From Hyaloperonospora brassicae (Eukaryota > Oomycota > Peronosporomycetes > Peronosporales > Peronosporaceae), in NCBI GenBank assembly GCA_947650285.1, contig CANTFL010001445.1, forward strand, positions 806,001-870,000: DNA of 64,000 nucleotides. Reading direction: 5' to 3'. A model generated the notes under the pieces. It ran no database searches. It worked only from the letters and a program-made list of their open reading frames with translations, and had not been told where the DNA came from. This document shows, one piece after another, positions 1-11,590 of the stretch. The first letter of the stretch is position 1. Every line of letters begins with the position of its first letter. A program made the position numbers and the translations under genes.

Positions 1-190
1 GACCGAGTCGGCGGAACGGAGAGCGCTGATTGGTGGAGGGGATGTACCCAACGAAGCGACGGACCACAGCGGTGCCGCCACAGAGCGCAGAAGAGGCACA
101 CGAACGGGTACCACTGTCCGTGAAACTCGTCGTCCCGCGGTCAAGAAGGGGGAGACGAGTATAGTTCACCAAGTCGACTTTTTCCAGTCG

Positions 191-300
191 AATAGACTAT
201 GGTCACGTCAAATAGACTATGGTCACGTCAAATAGACTATGGTCACGTCAAATAGACTATGGTCACGTCAAATCGACAATGGTCACGTCGAGTCGACTAT
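191..300. repeat. 20-bp tandem repeat, about 5.5 copies
   Basis: The unit GGTCACGTCAAATAGACTAT repeats from a half copy at 191 to 300. The first copies are exact and the last two diverge. Each unit holds a GTCACGTCA core, the complement of a TGACGTGA-type bZIP/CRE-like site. No convincing gene lies immediately next to it, so any regulatory role is inference. Confidence 0.9.
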
Positions 301-1953
301 AGCCAACTTCAGTGCCGGACGGCCGTGTTGAGCAGTCGATTATCTCAGTGAATTATGGCCACGTGCGTCGAGTATGGGGTCGATCGAGTCGATGATTTGC
401 GGTCGACTTGCACCCGTTGCACCCGCAAGAAACGGGGAATGACACGCGCTAGAGAAGAGGGAAAGGCGATTTGTCATGACGGACCGCTTGCGCGCATCTA
501 CGCAGACAGAGAAGCGGGCGACGTGTGCCCAGAACCACAGGCGCGCGCGTTGCTTCCGCTTGTGCGTCTCACGGGCGTTGCGAGGAGAAGCACGGCCTCA
601 CGCGAGTGCCAGCAGCTTACGTTGTCGGCGATCGCGAAGGTCTGCCTCGGCAATGACGTGGCGGCGTCGTGTCTGGCGTCGGTCGCGCCACGTCAAACAG
701 CGCGCGAACGGGACGACCGAGCGCAGGTGACTGACTGACCGAACGTAGCGGTCGGTCTGAGTCTGGAGGCACTTGTTTTAGCTCATGGAACGATTGGCAA
801 CGCGTGTGCACAGACGACTGCGTGCGATGGGTTGGCCGACGCTGGTGCTGATGGGCAGAAAGAAGGGAAGCAAACAAAGGCGAACGACTGAGAAGGCCGA
901 GCGCTGGACAACGACCGCAGTGAGACGACAGGCTGCACGAGGTCCCATCTTCGAGAGTAGAGTGGGCGCTACTGCAACGAGGAAGTGAGGCGGACGACAA
1001 CTGTGGAGGAGGAGAGCGTACATGTGTGCCGACGCTCGATGAGCCGACGCGACAACGTGCGAAGGCAAAGGGACCGCAGGAGGCAGTGCGCGCGGTGATT
1101 GACATGCACTTGAACCGGACACCGATCGTGACGGAGGAAGGGGCTCGACGAACGCGGGACGAGGTGTGGTGTAGCGTCGTGCACCAGAACGTCAAGTTGT
1201 CGTGGTCGATGAGGTTCCACGCCGTACTTGCGGTCTTTTGCATGCGACAGAGTGTCGCACCGTCGCGTCGACACTGCGAGTGAGAGCTACGACACTGCTG
1301 GTGCAAAGAGGATGTGGGGCTCCGACACAACGACAGACCTGGCGGTTGACAACAGGGCCGAAGCGGCCACGAGCTCTTTCGCGGACCTCCTGCCACATGG
1401 TCAGACACTCGACATCGGTGGCCTGCGGTCGCTCCTCGACGCTGTTGCATCCATAGGCCTCTTGTGCCTTAACCGCACGTGATCGTTCGTGACACGATCG
1501 AGTGTCAGCTTAGGACAACTTGCAGTCTGACAGTCCATAGCGGCAGCTTGTGGACGAACTGCATGCAAGTCGCAAGTCGCCCACACGCACGTCCTGTTGT
1601 CCAACGAGAGCCCTAGCGGTAGCAGCACGACCCATGTCGACAACGCAGCACTGTCGCTTGTCGTCGTTGCCGTGAGTATGAAGGGTCTCGTGTTGACAGC
1701 AGCTACCACTCACTCTCTTCCTATCAGAGTCTGCGCCGAGCGACACGACATCGTTCATACACCACCGCCGACTCATCAGTGAGAAAGACACGAACAGACT
1801 GCAGACAACGAACGCGAGCTGTATTCCTAAAACGAGCGCTTCAGGGAATGTAGAGGCTAGTGGTCCATGAGATGTACTCGCGAGAGCGTCTCCAGAAATG
1901 ACTAGATACTTGCTCTGCATCGTGCTGCTGCTGCTCCCGCTTGATGCTCTGGC
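301..1953. other. No supported gene
   Basis: Open frames of up to 277 codons exist on the minus strand (617-1450). They overlap open frames of similar quality in other frames, are rich in Arg, Ser and Cys, and contain no motif I recognise. I read this as GC-rich intergenic DNA. A diverged short gene cannot be excluded. Confidence 0.5.
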
Positions 1954-2703
1954 TCAGAGCGTGCGTGTGTGGAACGAAGACTTAGGCGTCGTTTGCTTTC
2001 GCCTATTTCGCACCAACTTCTTGAGAGCAGCTTGAGCCGCTTGATTCTTGCTAGTGCCACGCAGGTGAGGTCGCAGTATCCTCATCATCGCCAGTGCCTT
2101 AACTCGCATGTACTTAACGTATAATGTACGTGATTGAATCGCTAGCCTTTTCTCAACCGCTGCGGGTAGAGGTTTGAATTCATTTGCCGTTTTTACCTTG
2201 ACGAGATTTGATACGATATCTCTCAGGGTTTCACCCTTTCCTTGGCGCGCTCGAATGGAAGCCATAGGCCGAATCGGTGCGTCCTTCGCTAGAGACATCT
2301 TCGTCGAATCCGCACCTCCAATGAATCCACCCCATACCTCATCCAGTGCTTGAAACGTTTTTCCGCCATCGCCTATCTCGACACTCTTGAGGAAATTGAC
2401 TCGATTCGCCGCATACTCATTTACAAGACCGACATTCTTTGCCAATGCTTCGGCGCTCATGCCGGCGGTCCCGATCTTCGCCGGTACTCCCCCCGAAAGG
2501 CGCACAATACCGGCAGCGAGTGGCTCCAGGGAAGCCACGCGCTCTTCCACAGGTCCACGCAACGAACCACGAAGATGACCTTTCGTTTCCTCGGTGGAGT
2601 CCAAATCCAATTTCTTGGTTGACGCGTCGGAGGCCCAAGCAACATCAGCCGCGACGAAAAGCGACGCGCTCACGGAGAGTGCAATGAGGTTCAGGAGCTT
2701 CAT
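1954..2703 (-). CDS. Candidate secreted RxLR-like (GxLR/EER) effector, 249 aa
   Basis: The ATG at 2703 is chosen because it opens a typical signal peptide: MKLL, a hydrophobic core, then a likely cleavage after AWA at residue 24. The open frame runs 70 codons further upstream but hides this signal. About 18 residues after the cleavage site lie two tandem degenerate RxLR-like tetrads, GHLR (42-45) and GSLR (46-49), followed at once by EER (53-55). That order matches oomycete effectors delivered into plant cells, where RxLR variants are known. The remaining 190 residues are rich in Lys, Ala and Leu, probably helical, and end in a very basic tail (KKLVRNRRKQ). I see no clear WY repeat or enzyme motif, so the target is unknown. 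No neighbour suggests an operon or cluster. The call rests on architecture only; an ordinary secreted protein is the alternative. Confidence 0.7.
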   Translation of the reverse strand: MKLLNLIALSVSASLFVAADVAWASDASTKKLDLDSTEETKGHLRGSLRGPVEERVASLEPLAAGIVRLSGGVPAKIGTAGMSAEALAKNVGLVNEYAANRVNFLKSVEIGDGGKTFQALDEVWGGFIGGADSTKMSLAKDAPIRPMASIRARQGKGETLRDIVSNLVKVKTANEFKPLPAAVEKRLAIQSRTLYVKYMRVKALAMMRILRPHLRGTSKNQAAQAALKKLVRNRRKQTTPKSSFHTRTL

Positions 2704-3240
2704 GGGATGACGGCTGAGATGGACGAGAACGGGTGCTGCGCACTGGACTGCAAATTGAGTTGTGAGCGATTGCCACAGAGCTGTGCGGCTCTTGCGACAG
2801 AGACGACGCTCTTGTTGGAAATGATCATGTTTGGGGATGTTGTCATGGGTGGGGCCAAGTGCGATGCCACGATACCGTGTCGCCTGCTTGGCACATATGG
2901 GACGACCGAACACTTGGTGCGACGAAGCGACGATGGAGAGATAGAACAGGCAGAGACAGGCGACGTCATGGAAGGAAGCGATTGAAGTTTTGCGAAATAC
3001 ATAGTAAATATATATTTAGGTCCTTAGTTCACCACCTCCTGTTGCTACTCTAAGCCTACTGGATTCTCTCTGACTCTACGTTCGTAATCGTCCCGTCGCG
3101 CATTACTGCTCGTCTAGTTGTACGTTGCTAATTCGAATAGTGTGTTTCTGACAAACGCCTAAACGTACTGAACATGGAGGACGTCACTGTCTGGCAGGAC
3201 AGGGCGGGTCGCCCCGGCACACCAGGACCCGAAGGTTTTG

Positions 3241-3335
3241 GCCTCTTATTGTAATCACAAGATACTGAACCAGTGACCTCTCGCATGGTGCTGCCGCACC
3301 ATACCATTAGAGCTACAAGCTCTTGGGCGAACACT
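3241..3335 (-). other. tRNA-like sequence, possible tRNA-derived SINE head
   Basis: Read on the minus strand, there is an A-box-like stretch (TAGCTCTAATGGTA), then a short hairpin in the anticodon position, then GAGGTCACTGGTTCAGT, which resembles a T arm with an imperfect B box. No acceptor stem closes properly and the B box is altered. A functional tRNA is therefore unlikely, while a pol III-type SINE or tRNA pseudogene is plausible. Confidence 0.3.
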
Positions 3336-4786
3336 CAGGCCGAGGCGCATTTCTAACAACAGTCATAACATGTGGAACGTCGTCATGACGAGTTGACAGC
3401 TGGGACGGGGGAAGAGGCGAGACGGCAGCAAGTGAGTTAAATATATACTGTTGGCCCTTTTGTGCCCAATGTTAACATACTAAATAGCTCCCAGCTCCCA
3501 CCGTGCCTCTATAAAATCGTCTTGTTTTGCAGCTATAATTGATCGCAAATTGACATAGACATGTAAGTCGTACATGCAGACGTTGCAGACGAGCCCAGCC
3601 CCACAGCCGGATATTTATACAACATCCCGCCTTCTCGATTCGTGGACTCGGCAATGACTAGATCTCATCACTGTTGTTGACCACTACAATGTCAAGTCTA
3701 AATCGCCGAGCATCACGGCGCAGAGTCCAAAAACCGCGACTAGTATTACGACCACCACGTTAACTACGACTGAGGTTTAAGCGTTGAAGAAGTTGTCAGA
3801 AGCTTCGATTGATTTGAGAGAGCACAACGTACTTGTAGCATATAAATTGACAATGTGTAATGGAGAAAGGTGTTCAGGTGCATTGGACAATGACAAGATT
3901 CAATGTAGAAATGAGCAAAAAGTCGAAAAAATTAAATCAATTGGTGTAAATGCTACGTCTAGATCCGCTTGAAATAGAGTAGAAAAGCTTTGACATATAA
4001 AATTAAGAGGAAAAAGAGTAGACCGTCTGCACTTTGAATTACTAGCACCTACTGTGAGGGGTGAGAGAAGGTTGCATCGTTCTCATACAAATTGCGGTGA
4101 GAGGCATCATAACCAGAACCAGACCTTGTATTCGGTGTGCTGTGCTTGAGATAGTTTGAAGTGTGCCTGCATCATGATTCTCGACATGAGAGGCAATTCT
4201 CAAGAGAGCGTGGTGGGCACAGGATGCAGCTAAAGTGGGCTTGGACACTGTGCACTTTGACTCCAAGGTTCGTACGTCATTTTTTATTGCCAGTATATTC
4301 TGACTCGCGTAATCTTGCTGGTAGCATCGGCGCCTTGGCGATGTTACCCTTATCGGGTCAACAACATATGCAGGACGCTTTTGCATGGGCGGCAACGTGA
4401 CGTAAATGGTGAATGAGCACTGTGGTGCATCAGATTATTAACGTTTACGACTGACTGATGTACATTACTCACGCTATCCATTGGCGCACCGGTACTGAGT
4501 GACTTAATGTGATATGAAAGATGGTGCGTTTTCGCATACTGATGAATAAATATTTCGGACCACTTATTGATTGCGATATGGCAAGAATCCGCATTCAATA
4601 TTAAAATGTTACGCATGGCATGACGCCAGTCGTACTTATTGATCCCTTTTCAGTAGAGGCACGGTGGGAGGTGGAAGTGTTGTTTTTGGACCCCCGACGC
4701 ACTAAGGGTATATTTCTTCTCTTCGTAACAATGACTAATATTAGTTGTGATTGTTGAATGAAATCGCGACTTTGAAAAGGTCACGA
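3336..4786. other. Intergenic, nothing recognised
   Basis: Only short open frames occur (up to 117 codons at 4042-4395, minus). None carries a motif I recognise. AT-richer than the flanks. Confidence 0.4.
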
Positions 4787-4892
4787 CTAGGGGCACACCC
4801 CACTTTTGCTCGGGGCACACCCCATTTTTGTCTACGGGCACACACCCCCTCCTAAAATGATAAAAGAACTTCACATTGAATGGTACAGAATA
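4787..4892 (+). repeat. Left arm of a long inverted repeat with a GGGGCACACCCC minisatellite
   Basis: Starts at CACGACTAGGGGCACACC and holds three degenerate units of about 22 bp (GGGGCACACCCC plus an ACTTTTGCT-like spacer). It then runs through CTACGGGCACAC and TAAAATGATAAAA to a CTTCACATT stretch. The same order appears on the opposite strand at 11450-11590. The pair brackets Copia-1 and could be the terminal repeats of an older DNA transposon, or two independent copies of one repeat. Confidence 0.7.
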
Positions 4893-6040
4893 AGTAAAAC
4901 ACGTAGTCACTTACCACTGCTCGATATATCCCTACTTAAAACGGTTGATGCAATCATGCGCGGGATTTATCAATCCATCTTGGCCAGGGCGGATCCCAAA
5001 CGGGCAATGCCAGCTGGGATCTGTACTGTCTCGAAGAATAGATACAATCCAATAGTACGATGCCAAGATCTGGCTATCGGCAGTGACGACATCTGAGTTT
5101 CTACGTGCTCACAGCCACGAGTCGTTTGTAGCCGGGACCTTAACGATTTTCACGAGTCGAGAGCGTATAAATCGTCGCGGACTTTGCCGAAAATTTCTAC
5201 ATGATACACGCCGCTAACGTGGAGATACTTCTGCAAGCGTGGAACACAGTTCGCGCGTGGCAGGAAGCACGCAAGTCGGGATAAATTCAAATATAACGTT
5301 CGTGTTTTGGGTGCAAATTGTGGTACGACTTGCACGAGTCGTTGACGTTAAGGCTTAAGGCGTAGACGGAAGAGTAAGACACAGCGCCTCGACGGTTGGC
5401 CACGGGACAAGAAGCCCAAAAACTGTGCTGATGAAGCATGATACGCTTTCGGGACTCTTTTCCGATTGCTACGCCGAGATTTAGTGTTCTTCTGTCGCTC
5501 CCCGTTAGTTAAGACAAGCGAGAAATCTTTTTCAATGCACCACTATGATGTGCGACCTGTGACGACGGGCACCACGCAACGCAATGCTGTCGCTCCCAAG
5601 ATGATACTATTAAGGCACAAGAGGTGGCGTTTTGCATGCAACAGCCGGATTCGCGTGGCGCCGGAAAAGGTACATGAAGATGCATTTTATTATGCATGGA
5701 CTTAGCATGTATCCGTCAAATCAATTTCTTGTGGTACGCAAAACAATACAGCGTGTTTCACAGAAATTTCCGCTTTTTAAATGAAGTCGAATGACCGTTG
5801 CACCGCTGCGACATCTTTAGCACCTCCGCTACTCCAAAAAAACCGAGTTGACCGAAAGCCAATGCGATGCCAATGAGCACAATAGCGACTATCCACAGCG
5901 CGTGACAGAATTCGTAGGTTCTTTCGGCTGCGGCGGAAGCTGCTTAAATACAGCATTGATCTCGGCTGCCTCGATCTTCCCCAGCAGAAGGCCACCTCAG
6001 CGCATTTTCTTCTCCTTCTTTTGCTCTGCCAATTAGCTTA
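4893..6040. other. Intergenic, nothing recognised
   Basis: Short open frames only; no domain or repeat family recognised. It lies between the left inverted-repeat arm and the Copia-1 LTR. Confidence 0.4.
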
Positions 6041-6268
6041 TGTGCTGGTTCACACCCACACTTGCTTACTAGAAGGTAAAATGAAGACTAAATATATTGA
6101 GGTGCTACTGACTGGTATTCTTTCCTATCCCAACGGTGTTCCCTGTTCCCATATAACTTCCATACCAGCCCAAACGGTGTTCTCCGTTCCCACATAACTA
6201 CCTGTCCTTTTCCCATACAAAGACCTGATATGTCCATGCTCCTCTTTGTAACACTTCCATTTCCAACA
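6041..6268 (-). repeat. Copia-1 3' LTR
   Basis: 228 bp. On the minus strand it begins TGTTGGAA and ends CACA. It matches 11015-11242 with about five differences. Confidence 0.9.
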
Positions 6269-6276
6269 CGCCCTCC

Positions 6277-7801
6277 TCAAAGAGCACTCTTCGATAGCAA
6301 TTGGTCACCCAAACCAGTCAAGTGCATTAGTTTGCGAAGATACATCTTGTCGAGAGGCTTTATTAACATGTCATCTGGATTGTTCTCACCTTTGACCTTG
6401 TGTAGATCAATAAAAACTATTTGAAATTGTTTTCCCACGTAGTGCCACCACATTTCAATATGACGTGTCCGGCGACTGTACGTCAGAAATGTCGCCATAA
6501 CATCCGCTTGGTTGTCGATACCGATGCGTAATTTATCTGGCACTGTGGTGGTAGTATGTCTTGTATAACGTTGTACTCAGCCATCGCTTCCATGCTTTCT
6601 TCACAGGCAGCTACGTACTCATCCTCTGCTGTCGATAACGCGATAAATCAATTGTCGTCTGGACATCCATGCGACAGCACCTTAAGCTAAGGTGAAATTA
6701 TATACTGTAGTGTTTGCGTCGATCAGGATCATTAGCCCAGTTGATATCACAATATTTTTCAATTACAACGTGCATCGTGTTGTTGTTCATCATGTAGTAA
6801 CTCTGTCTGGCGTACGTAATGTCATTGCGCAATGTACCTGCCACATACCGTAAAGCTCTCCTCAACGTTCCGATATTCTTGGTGTGTGTTTTGGCGACAA
6901 ATCGACTCAGCTGGACCAGTAAAAACGCTAAATCAGGCCTAATACTAGTCGCCAGATACATTAGCATCCCGATAGATTCATAAAAGGGAAATCAGTGTCT
7001 CTCGTCTGCATGTTGCTCGTATCATCACTCGCCAGTCGCATATTAACTTCCATAGGGTTGCCCACAGCATGTGCCTTATCCTACCCAAACTTCCGTAGAT
7101 TTTCCTTTGCTTACTGTTATTGACATATCGTGATCTGTGTCTCTGTCTGTTTCACTTAACACGAAGGTACTGGGTCAGTAGTTTTGATCTTTAATTCCAT
7201 TATCGACATTTAAGTCATTCAGTAGGATCATCTTGTAGTCCGCATTGTTCGTCGCGATAATTATGTCATCAACGTGTACAAGGAATTATAATATCGTGTG
7301 TCCCTGAAAACAATAATAGAGACATGGTTTCGTTTGCGACGGCTCATATCCATGGACTAGGAAGTACTGGTTAAGCTCCGAGTTCCACTCGTGTCCTGAT
7401 TAACGAAGATTATATAATGCCTAATAAACGATGTACGCATTTCCAATTTTCTTGCACGTATATCCACTTATCGATCGTAGGCATTTCGTTATATTGAGTG
7501 AAGCTTCCAAATAAGCCGTGTGTATGCCCCCGCCATCGATAGAAAGACCATGCTTGGCTGCTAGGACAATCAGTAGCCGAAACGAAGACATCCTTTCCTC
7601 GGGACCAAATGTTTCGTGAAAATCGATTTCCGGTCGCTGGTGGGATGCTAGGGCCACTATCTGTGCTTTGAAACTATTCACGTAGTCTTGTTGATTGGTC
7701 TTCACAGCATATACCCACATGATATTTATTAATGTCGCCGTATTCGGAACCTTTGTACCCTCAATTTCTGCAATCCTACCCTTGGCTTTCAGCGCATTCA
7801 T
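6277..7801 (-). pseudogene. Copia-1 reverse transcriptase and RNase H, broken
   Basis: Three separated open stretches carry recognisable Ty1/copia blocks. 7421-7801 holds the start of the RT (MWVYAVKTNQ, then DFHETFGPEERMSSFRLL). At about 7250-7290 a minus-strand reading gives LVHVDDIIIATN, the catalytic VDD box with His in place of the usual Tyr. 6698-6967 has the YLATSIRPDLAF block, and 6277-6543 the C-terminal RNase H block (IDNQADVMATFLTYSRRTRHIE). Stops and frame changes separate the pieces, so no functional polymerase can be made. Confidence 0.85.
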
Positions 7802-8665
7802 TTCCTCTAACTCTGCTGCGAGGAAATATTATTTCCATCACGAGTTCATTATTTCATGGAGACTTCTAGGTAGAGTAATATCGATCGCACGGATAGGCTT
7901 TCCGATTGAATTCAAAACTTGTGACGACGTCACGGCCATGTTCATCACGTAGTCATTAAGATATCCTGGCTACCCGCGCTCACGCAGTGTGAGAAGTTCA
8001 GTTCGTGTTCTCTTGGCATCTTCTGGTTATGCGTCATACTCGACACGGTTTGATTCAGACGGCGTCTCAGATCGACAAATACATTTCCTGTTATCTTATC
8101 AGAGTATCGGTCATGTGTCGCTTTATCATCAGAAGCTGAATCAGGACCTGATACGTTGGACAATAAAAATTTAACGCTTCCTGGATATTTGTCGCCTTCT
8201 TTGCAAGCTACAGGATTGTCATCAACACTTGGGTCTAAAGTTTCATCCAGGCCTGATTTGTCGCGTCATACTCAGCTACGATAGACCCGCATGTACCAAT
8301 GATAGACTGGTTGTCGTCTCCGAAGCCGTCGTTCGTTCTGGGTCCATCATTGTTATCAGAATCATAACGCCCGTCGATCTCGATTTGGGTATATTTGTAA
8401 TTCATATCTTTAGTAGCCTGAGCGGCATCCTCGATATCACAAGTCGCTTTATAGTTGCTATAAAACAATTATCATATCATCGTCAGATAACGTGCGTTGC
8501 TCATCATCATCTTGGTCAAAGTGTAGCGAAGGAAAATCATTTTCTTGTACTTCCACATCATGTCGATCGCGGGTAAACTATATTCTCGGTAACATGTAGA
8601 TCCGAGACAAATTTCACGGTGTGTTCATCGGGAAAATATACCTTGAAGCCTACCACATCTTCTTC

Positions 8666-9976
8666 TTAACCGTGAACTAACCCAATCTTGACATTCACAT
8701 AATTTCTCTTGCGTCCTAGTGATACTGATTCATGCGCGTATGCAAGTGCTTCGAACTTCCGGATATGGTGTATATCAGGTTTTGCTTTAAACATCATCTC
8801 GTACGAAAATTCCTGCGTGCTTTTTGTGAAAACTCGGTTTTTAACGTACACTGCATTTTGCATAGCCTCAGTCAATAGACCCCGGGGAGAAACCTGCATG
8901 GTTTTTTGTTAATTTTGTCATGCCTTCGATCGACTGATGAGCCCTCTTACACAGGTTCAGCTGTGAACTTTTGGGTTCAACTTTAACGTGCACAATTCCT
9001 TTCGAGCGATACCGAGCCTCCATCGCATCGTTGCAAAACTCGCCACGTTTGTCGCTGAGTACTTGCTTCACCTTGTATGAACAATTGCTGATGTGACGAC
9101 CGGCTTGTCGTTCTGCCCATAGGATGTACTCTTGCATATAATGATGATTGATCTCCTTGCCGTTCGTGCTTGTTAGTAACATTATAGTAATTAGCCTCAA
9201 GTATCCGTCCATAACAATCAGCACTGCCACAAAATTTTGGTTGCATTCGACTGTCCCGGTATAAACATATCCGCATATTCCATTATATTTGGCTCATTTG
9301 TCGCTCGATCAAGATTCTTCGAATGCGTTTGTCGCTTTTGCTTACCTAAATGGCATGCGTCGAACGTCCGGTGCTCTCGTTTTGTGAGCATCATGCCTCG
9401 TACTAATCATTTGTCCACCATGATTTTTAAATACTGTGGACACTTATGGCAAAGTCTCTCATGCCAAAGTTTTAATGCTCCTACTCCGTCGGCTATCGTG
9501 TTGTTGCAAAGTGCTTTACATTGTGGAAATTGACGATGTCTTTGAGAAGAAAAAAGCTGCTTAAATCTCCATGTAGCATCTTGTGGTTTAGCCGCAGCCA
9601 CCACCCGGTTTTATCATGATACGGAAAGGACTTGCGATGTTTAACTAAATTTAAATGAGAAACCCTGGCAAACAGCGGGGCCTGTAGATAATAACCCGTA
9701 TTCTGCTCCTGAGATATACGTAACATTGTCCAAAAAAATGCCGATGTTTCCCTGTCAATTTTTTTTACCAATCCTACGGTCCCCATACCGGCAATGCGCA
9801 ATACAATATTCGAAGCCACGCCACGTATGCTTTGAGCCTGTGTGTCTACCTCTGAGAATGTAACAAGTGCGCTCTTTTCCCAGTAACGTGTGAATTTGAC
9901 GCAGTGTCAACATACCACATTGTTTTACTTTCATCCACCTCATCCTTGTGGCTGATTTTTGATGCCTCTTCTGCAT
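8666..9976 (-). pseudogene. Copia-1 GAG-pre-integrase and integrase, broken
   Basis: 9407-9604 contains LWHERLCHKCPQYLK, the zinc-binding GAG-pre-integrase block. 8868-9230 and its overlapping frames carry the integrase core (VLIVMDGYLRL, VLSDKRGEFCN), and 8666-8899 the region downstream of the core (AVYVKNRVFTKST). 9755-9976 includes MWYVDTASNSHVTG, a retroviral-type aspartic protease active-site block (DTASNS). Frame changes separate them. Confidence 0.75.
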
Positions 9977-10199
9977 CAGTACTTACTTCATGGACCTCAA
10001 CACCATGAGGCTCATCCCGAATAACCATATGTTACTTGATTTGATACACCTCGTCTCAGTAACTCGACCTTAATCAAGACTAATCGTTTGGGTAGATGTA
10101 TCTCTAGGATCTACTTCACTATTTGCGTGACCTTTTTACCAAATTGTTAAATTGTTTTGCAGCTGTTGCTTCTGGTTCAACGTGCCAGCTTTGTCCAGA

Positions 10200-10542
10200 T
10201 TTTGTGTCTTCTGAGGACAGCTAGCTTTGAGATGTTTGTCACTTCAGCATAAGTGACACGCTCGAACCTTCTTGATTCACAAACACAAATTTGATGTTAG
10301 GCACCTCGGTCCACACCAAATCTGTGCTTTTCACTGCAAAATCTACCTCTCTTTTCCTGTTCATAGCGTTTGCCTCGAAACTCTCTTTGTTTGGCAGACG
10401 TAGAGAAAACTATCTCACGTAATCGAGCCGCTGCATATGCACTTACATCTGCACCATGACAGATCGAAGACTTGAGACGCTCAAACTCGATCTGATCTGC
10501 TAAACACTTAAGTAGCATCTCAACCACAGTGTGATCTTCCAC
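10200..10542 (-). pseudogene. Copia-1 gag fragment with broken zinc knuckle
   Basis: An 81-codon frame (10297-10542) reads MEDHTVVEMLLKCLADQIEFE, a gag-like helical stretch. About 40 bp beyond its stop, near 10211-10258, a minus-strand frame gives a CX2CX4HX4C zinc knuckle (CHLC, then KHLKASC) interrupted by a stop codon inside the knuckle. Gag would package RNA; this copy cannot make it intact. Confidence 0.6.
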
Positions 10543-10992
10543 CGTGTGCTTTAAGTCAACCTATTCCGCTTTGAGGTTTAACATCTTGCACGTATGTAGA
10601 TTTACATCTCCGTCAAGTGTAAGCTTGTTATTATATAGCTCATGGTTTACGCGACGAATCGTATATTACCAAATAGCTTCGTTCTGCTTCCCTTCAATAG
10701 GTTGAAAAGCTCTTTCCACATGTCCGATCCGGTCTCCTTGTCGCGTATCTCCTTAAGAATGTCCGGAGGTACCGATGTATCAATCATTCGCATGATCTTA
10801 ATCTATTTTTTTGTGAACTCTTATTGCTTTTCTGCGGAAGCAGTATTAAAAATTGCCTCGTTCAAGTCACCAACTGCAATATCCTTGAGGTCGTTCTCCT
10901 CAATATAGTGATCACCGCCCATTTTTACGTCTGCCGATCCTTGCAGTCTTAGTTCTTCGGAACCCCTTTACTCGTGTACTCTATCAGTATTA

Positions 10993-11005
10993 AGCTCATA
11001 ACCCT
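10993..11005 (-). promoter_or_regulatory. Copia-1 primer-binding site (initiator tRNA-Met anticodon arm)
   Basis: The plus strand reads AGCTCATAACCCT, the anticodon stem-loop sequence of eukaryotic initiator tRNA-Met. The minus-strand RNA would pair with that half-tRNA, as known for Drosophila copia. It lies 9 nt inside the 5' LTR rather than flush against it. Confidence 0.6.
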
Positions 11006-11014
11006 GTTCGACTA

Positions 11015-11242
11015 TGTGTCGGTTCACACCCACACTTGCGTACTAGAAGGTAAAATGAAGACTAAATATATTGAGGTGCTACTGACTGGTATTCTTTCCT
11101 ATCCCAACGGTGTTCCCTGTTCCCATATAACGTCCATACCAGCCCAAACGGTGTTCTCCGTTCCCACATAACTACCTGTCCTTTTCCCATACAACGACCT
11201 GATATGTCCATGCTCCTCTTTGTAACACTTCCATTTCCAACA
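11015..11242 (-). repeat. Copia-1 5' LTR
   Basis: 228 bp, partner of 6041-6268. The same TGTTGGAA start is seen on the minus strand. Confidence 0.9.
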
Positions 11243-11449
11243 CTGCCACTATTTTCTTCAGCATCGTCATGGCTTTACGGATATTCACATCCGTTTGGTG
11301 GTGAGTTGTAGCTCGATTGAGCTTCTGTTAGATTCCATGAGACACGGACAAACACTTGCCGCGTGCAGTATATGTGGAATTTACAGCTAACGTCTATGAC
11401 GAGGTACGTACCAATCCATACCGTAAAACTGAACTATACCGTATACGTA

Positions 11450-11590
11450 CATTATTCTACACCATAAAATGTGAAGTCCTTTTTATCATTTTAGAAGGGA
11501 GGGTGTGCCCGTAGTAAAATTGGGGTGTGCCCCTAGCAAAAGTGGGGTGTGCTCCTAGCAAAAGTGGGGTGTGCCCCTAGTCGTGGCCAA
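11450..11590 (-). repeat. Right arm of the inverted repeat with GGGGTGTGCCCC minisatellite
   Basis: Reverse complement of the 4787-4892 block, with one extra 22-bp minisatellite unit (GGGGTGTGCCCCTAGCAAAA type). It ends at CCTAGTCGTG, mirroring the left arm's CACGACTAGG. Confidence 0.7.

Larger units (their letters stand above)
6041..11242 (-). mobile_element. Ty1/copia LTR retrotransposon, degenerate interior (Copia-1)
   Basis: Two 228-bp direct LTRs bound a minus-strand interior whose fragments run gag, GAG-pre-integrase, integrase, reverse transcriptase, RNase H: the Ty1/copia order. A polypurine tract (GAGGAGGGCG on the minus strand) abuts the 3' LTR, and an initiator-tRNA-like primer site lies at 10993-11005. 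The flanks (GCTTA at 6036-6040, CTGCC at 11243-11247) do not match, so no target-site duplication is visible. The LTRs differ at only about five positions by eye, yet the interior has many stops and frameshifts. Confidence 0.9.

Noticed and set aside
617..1450. 277-codon minus-strand open frame
   Set aside because: Arg/Ser/Cys-rich, overlapped by equally long frames on both strands, no motif; looks like a chance frame in GC-rich DNA.
3241..3335. Functional tRNA gene
   Set aside because: Acceptor stem does not close and the B box is altered.
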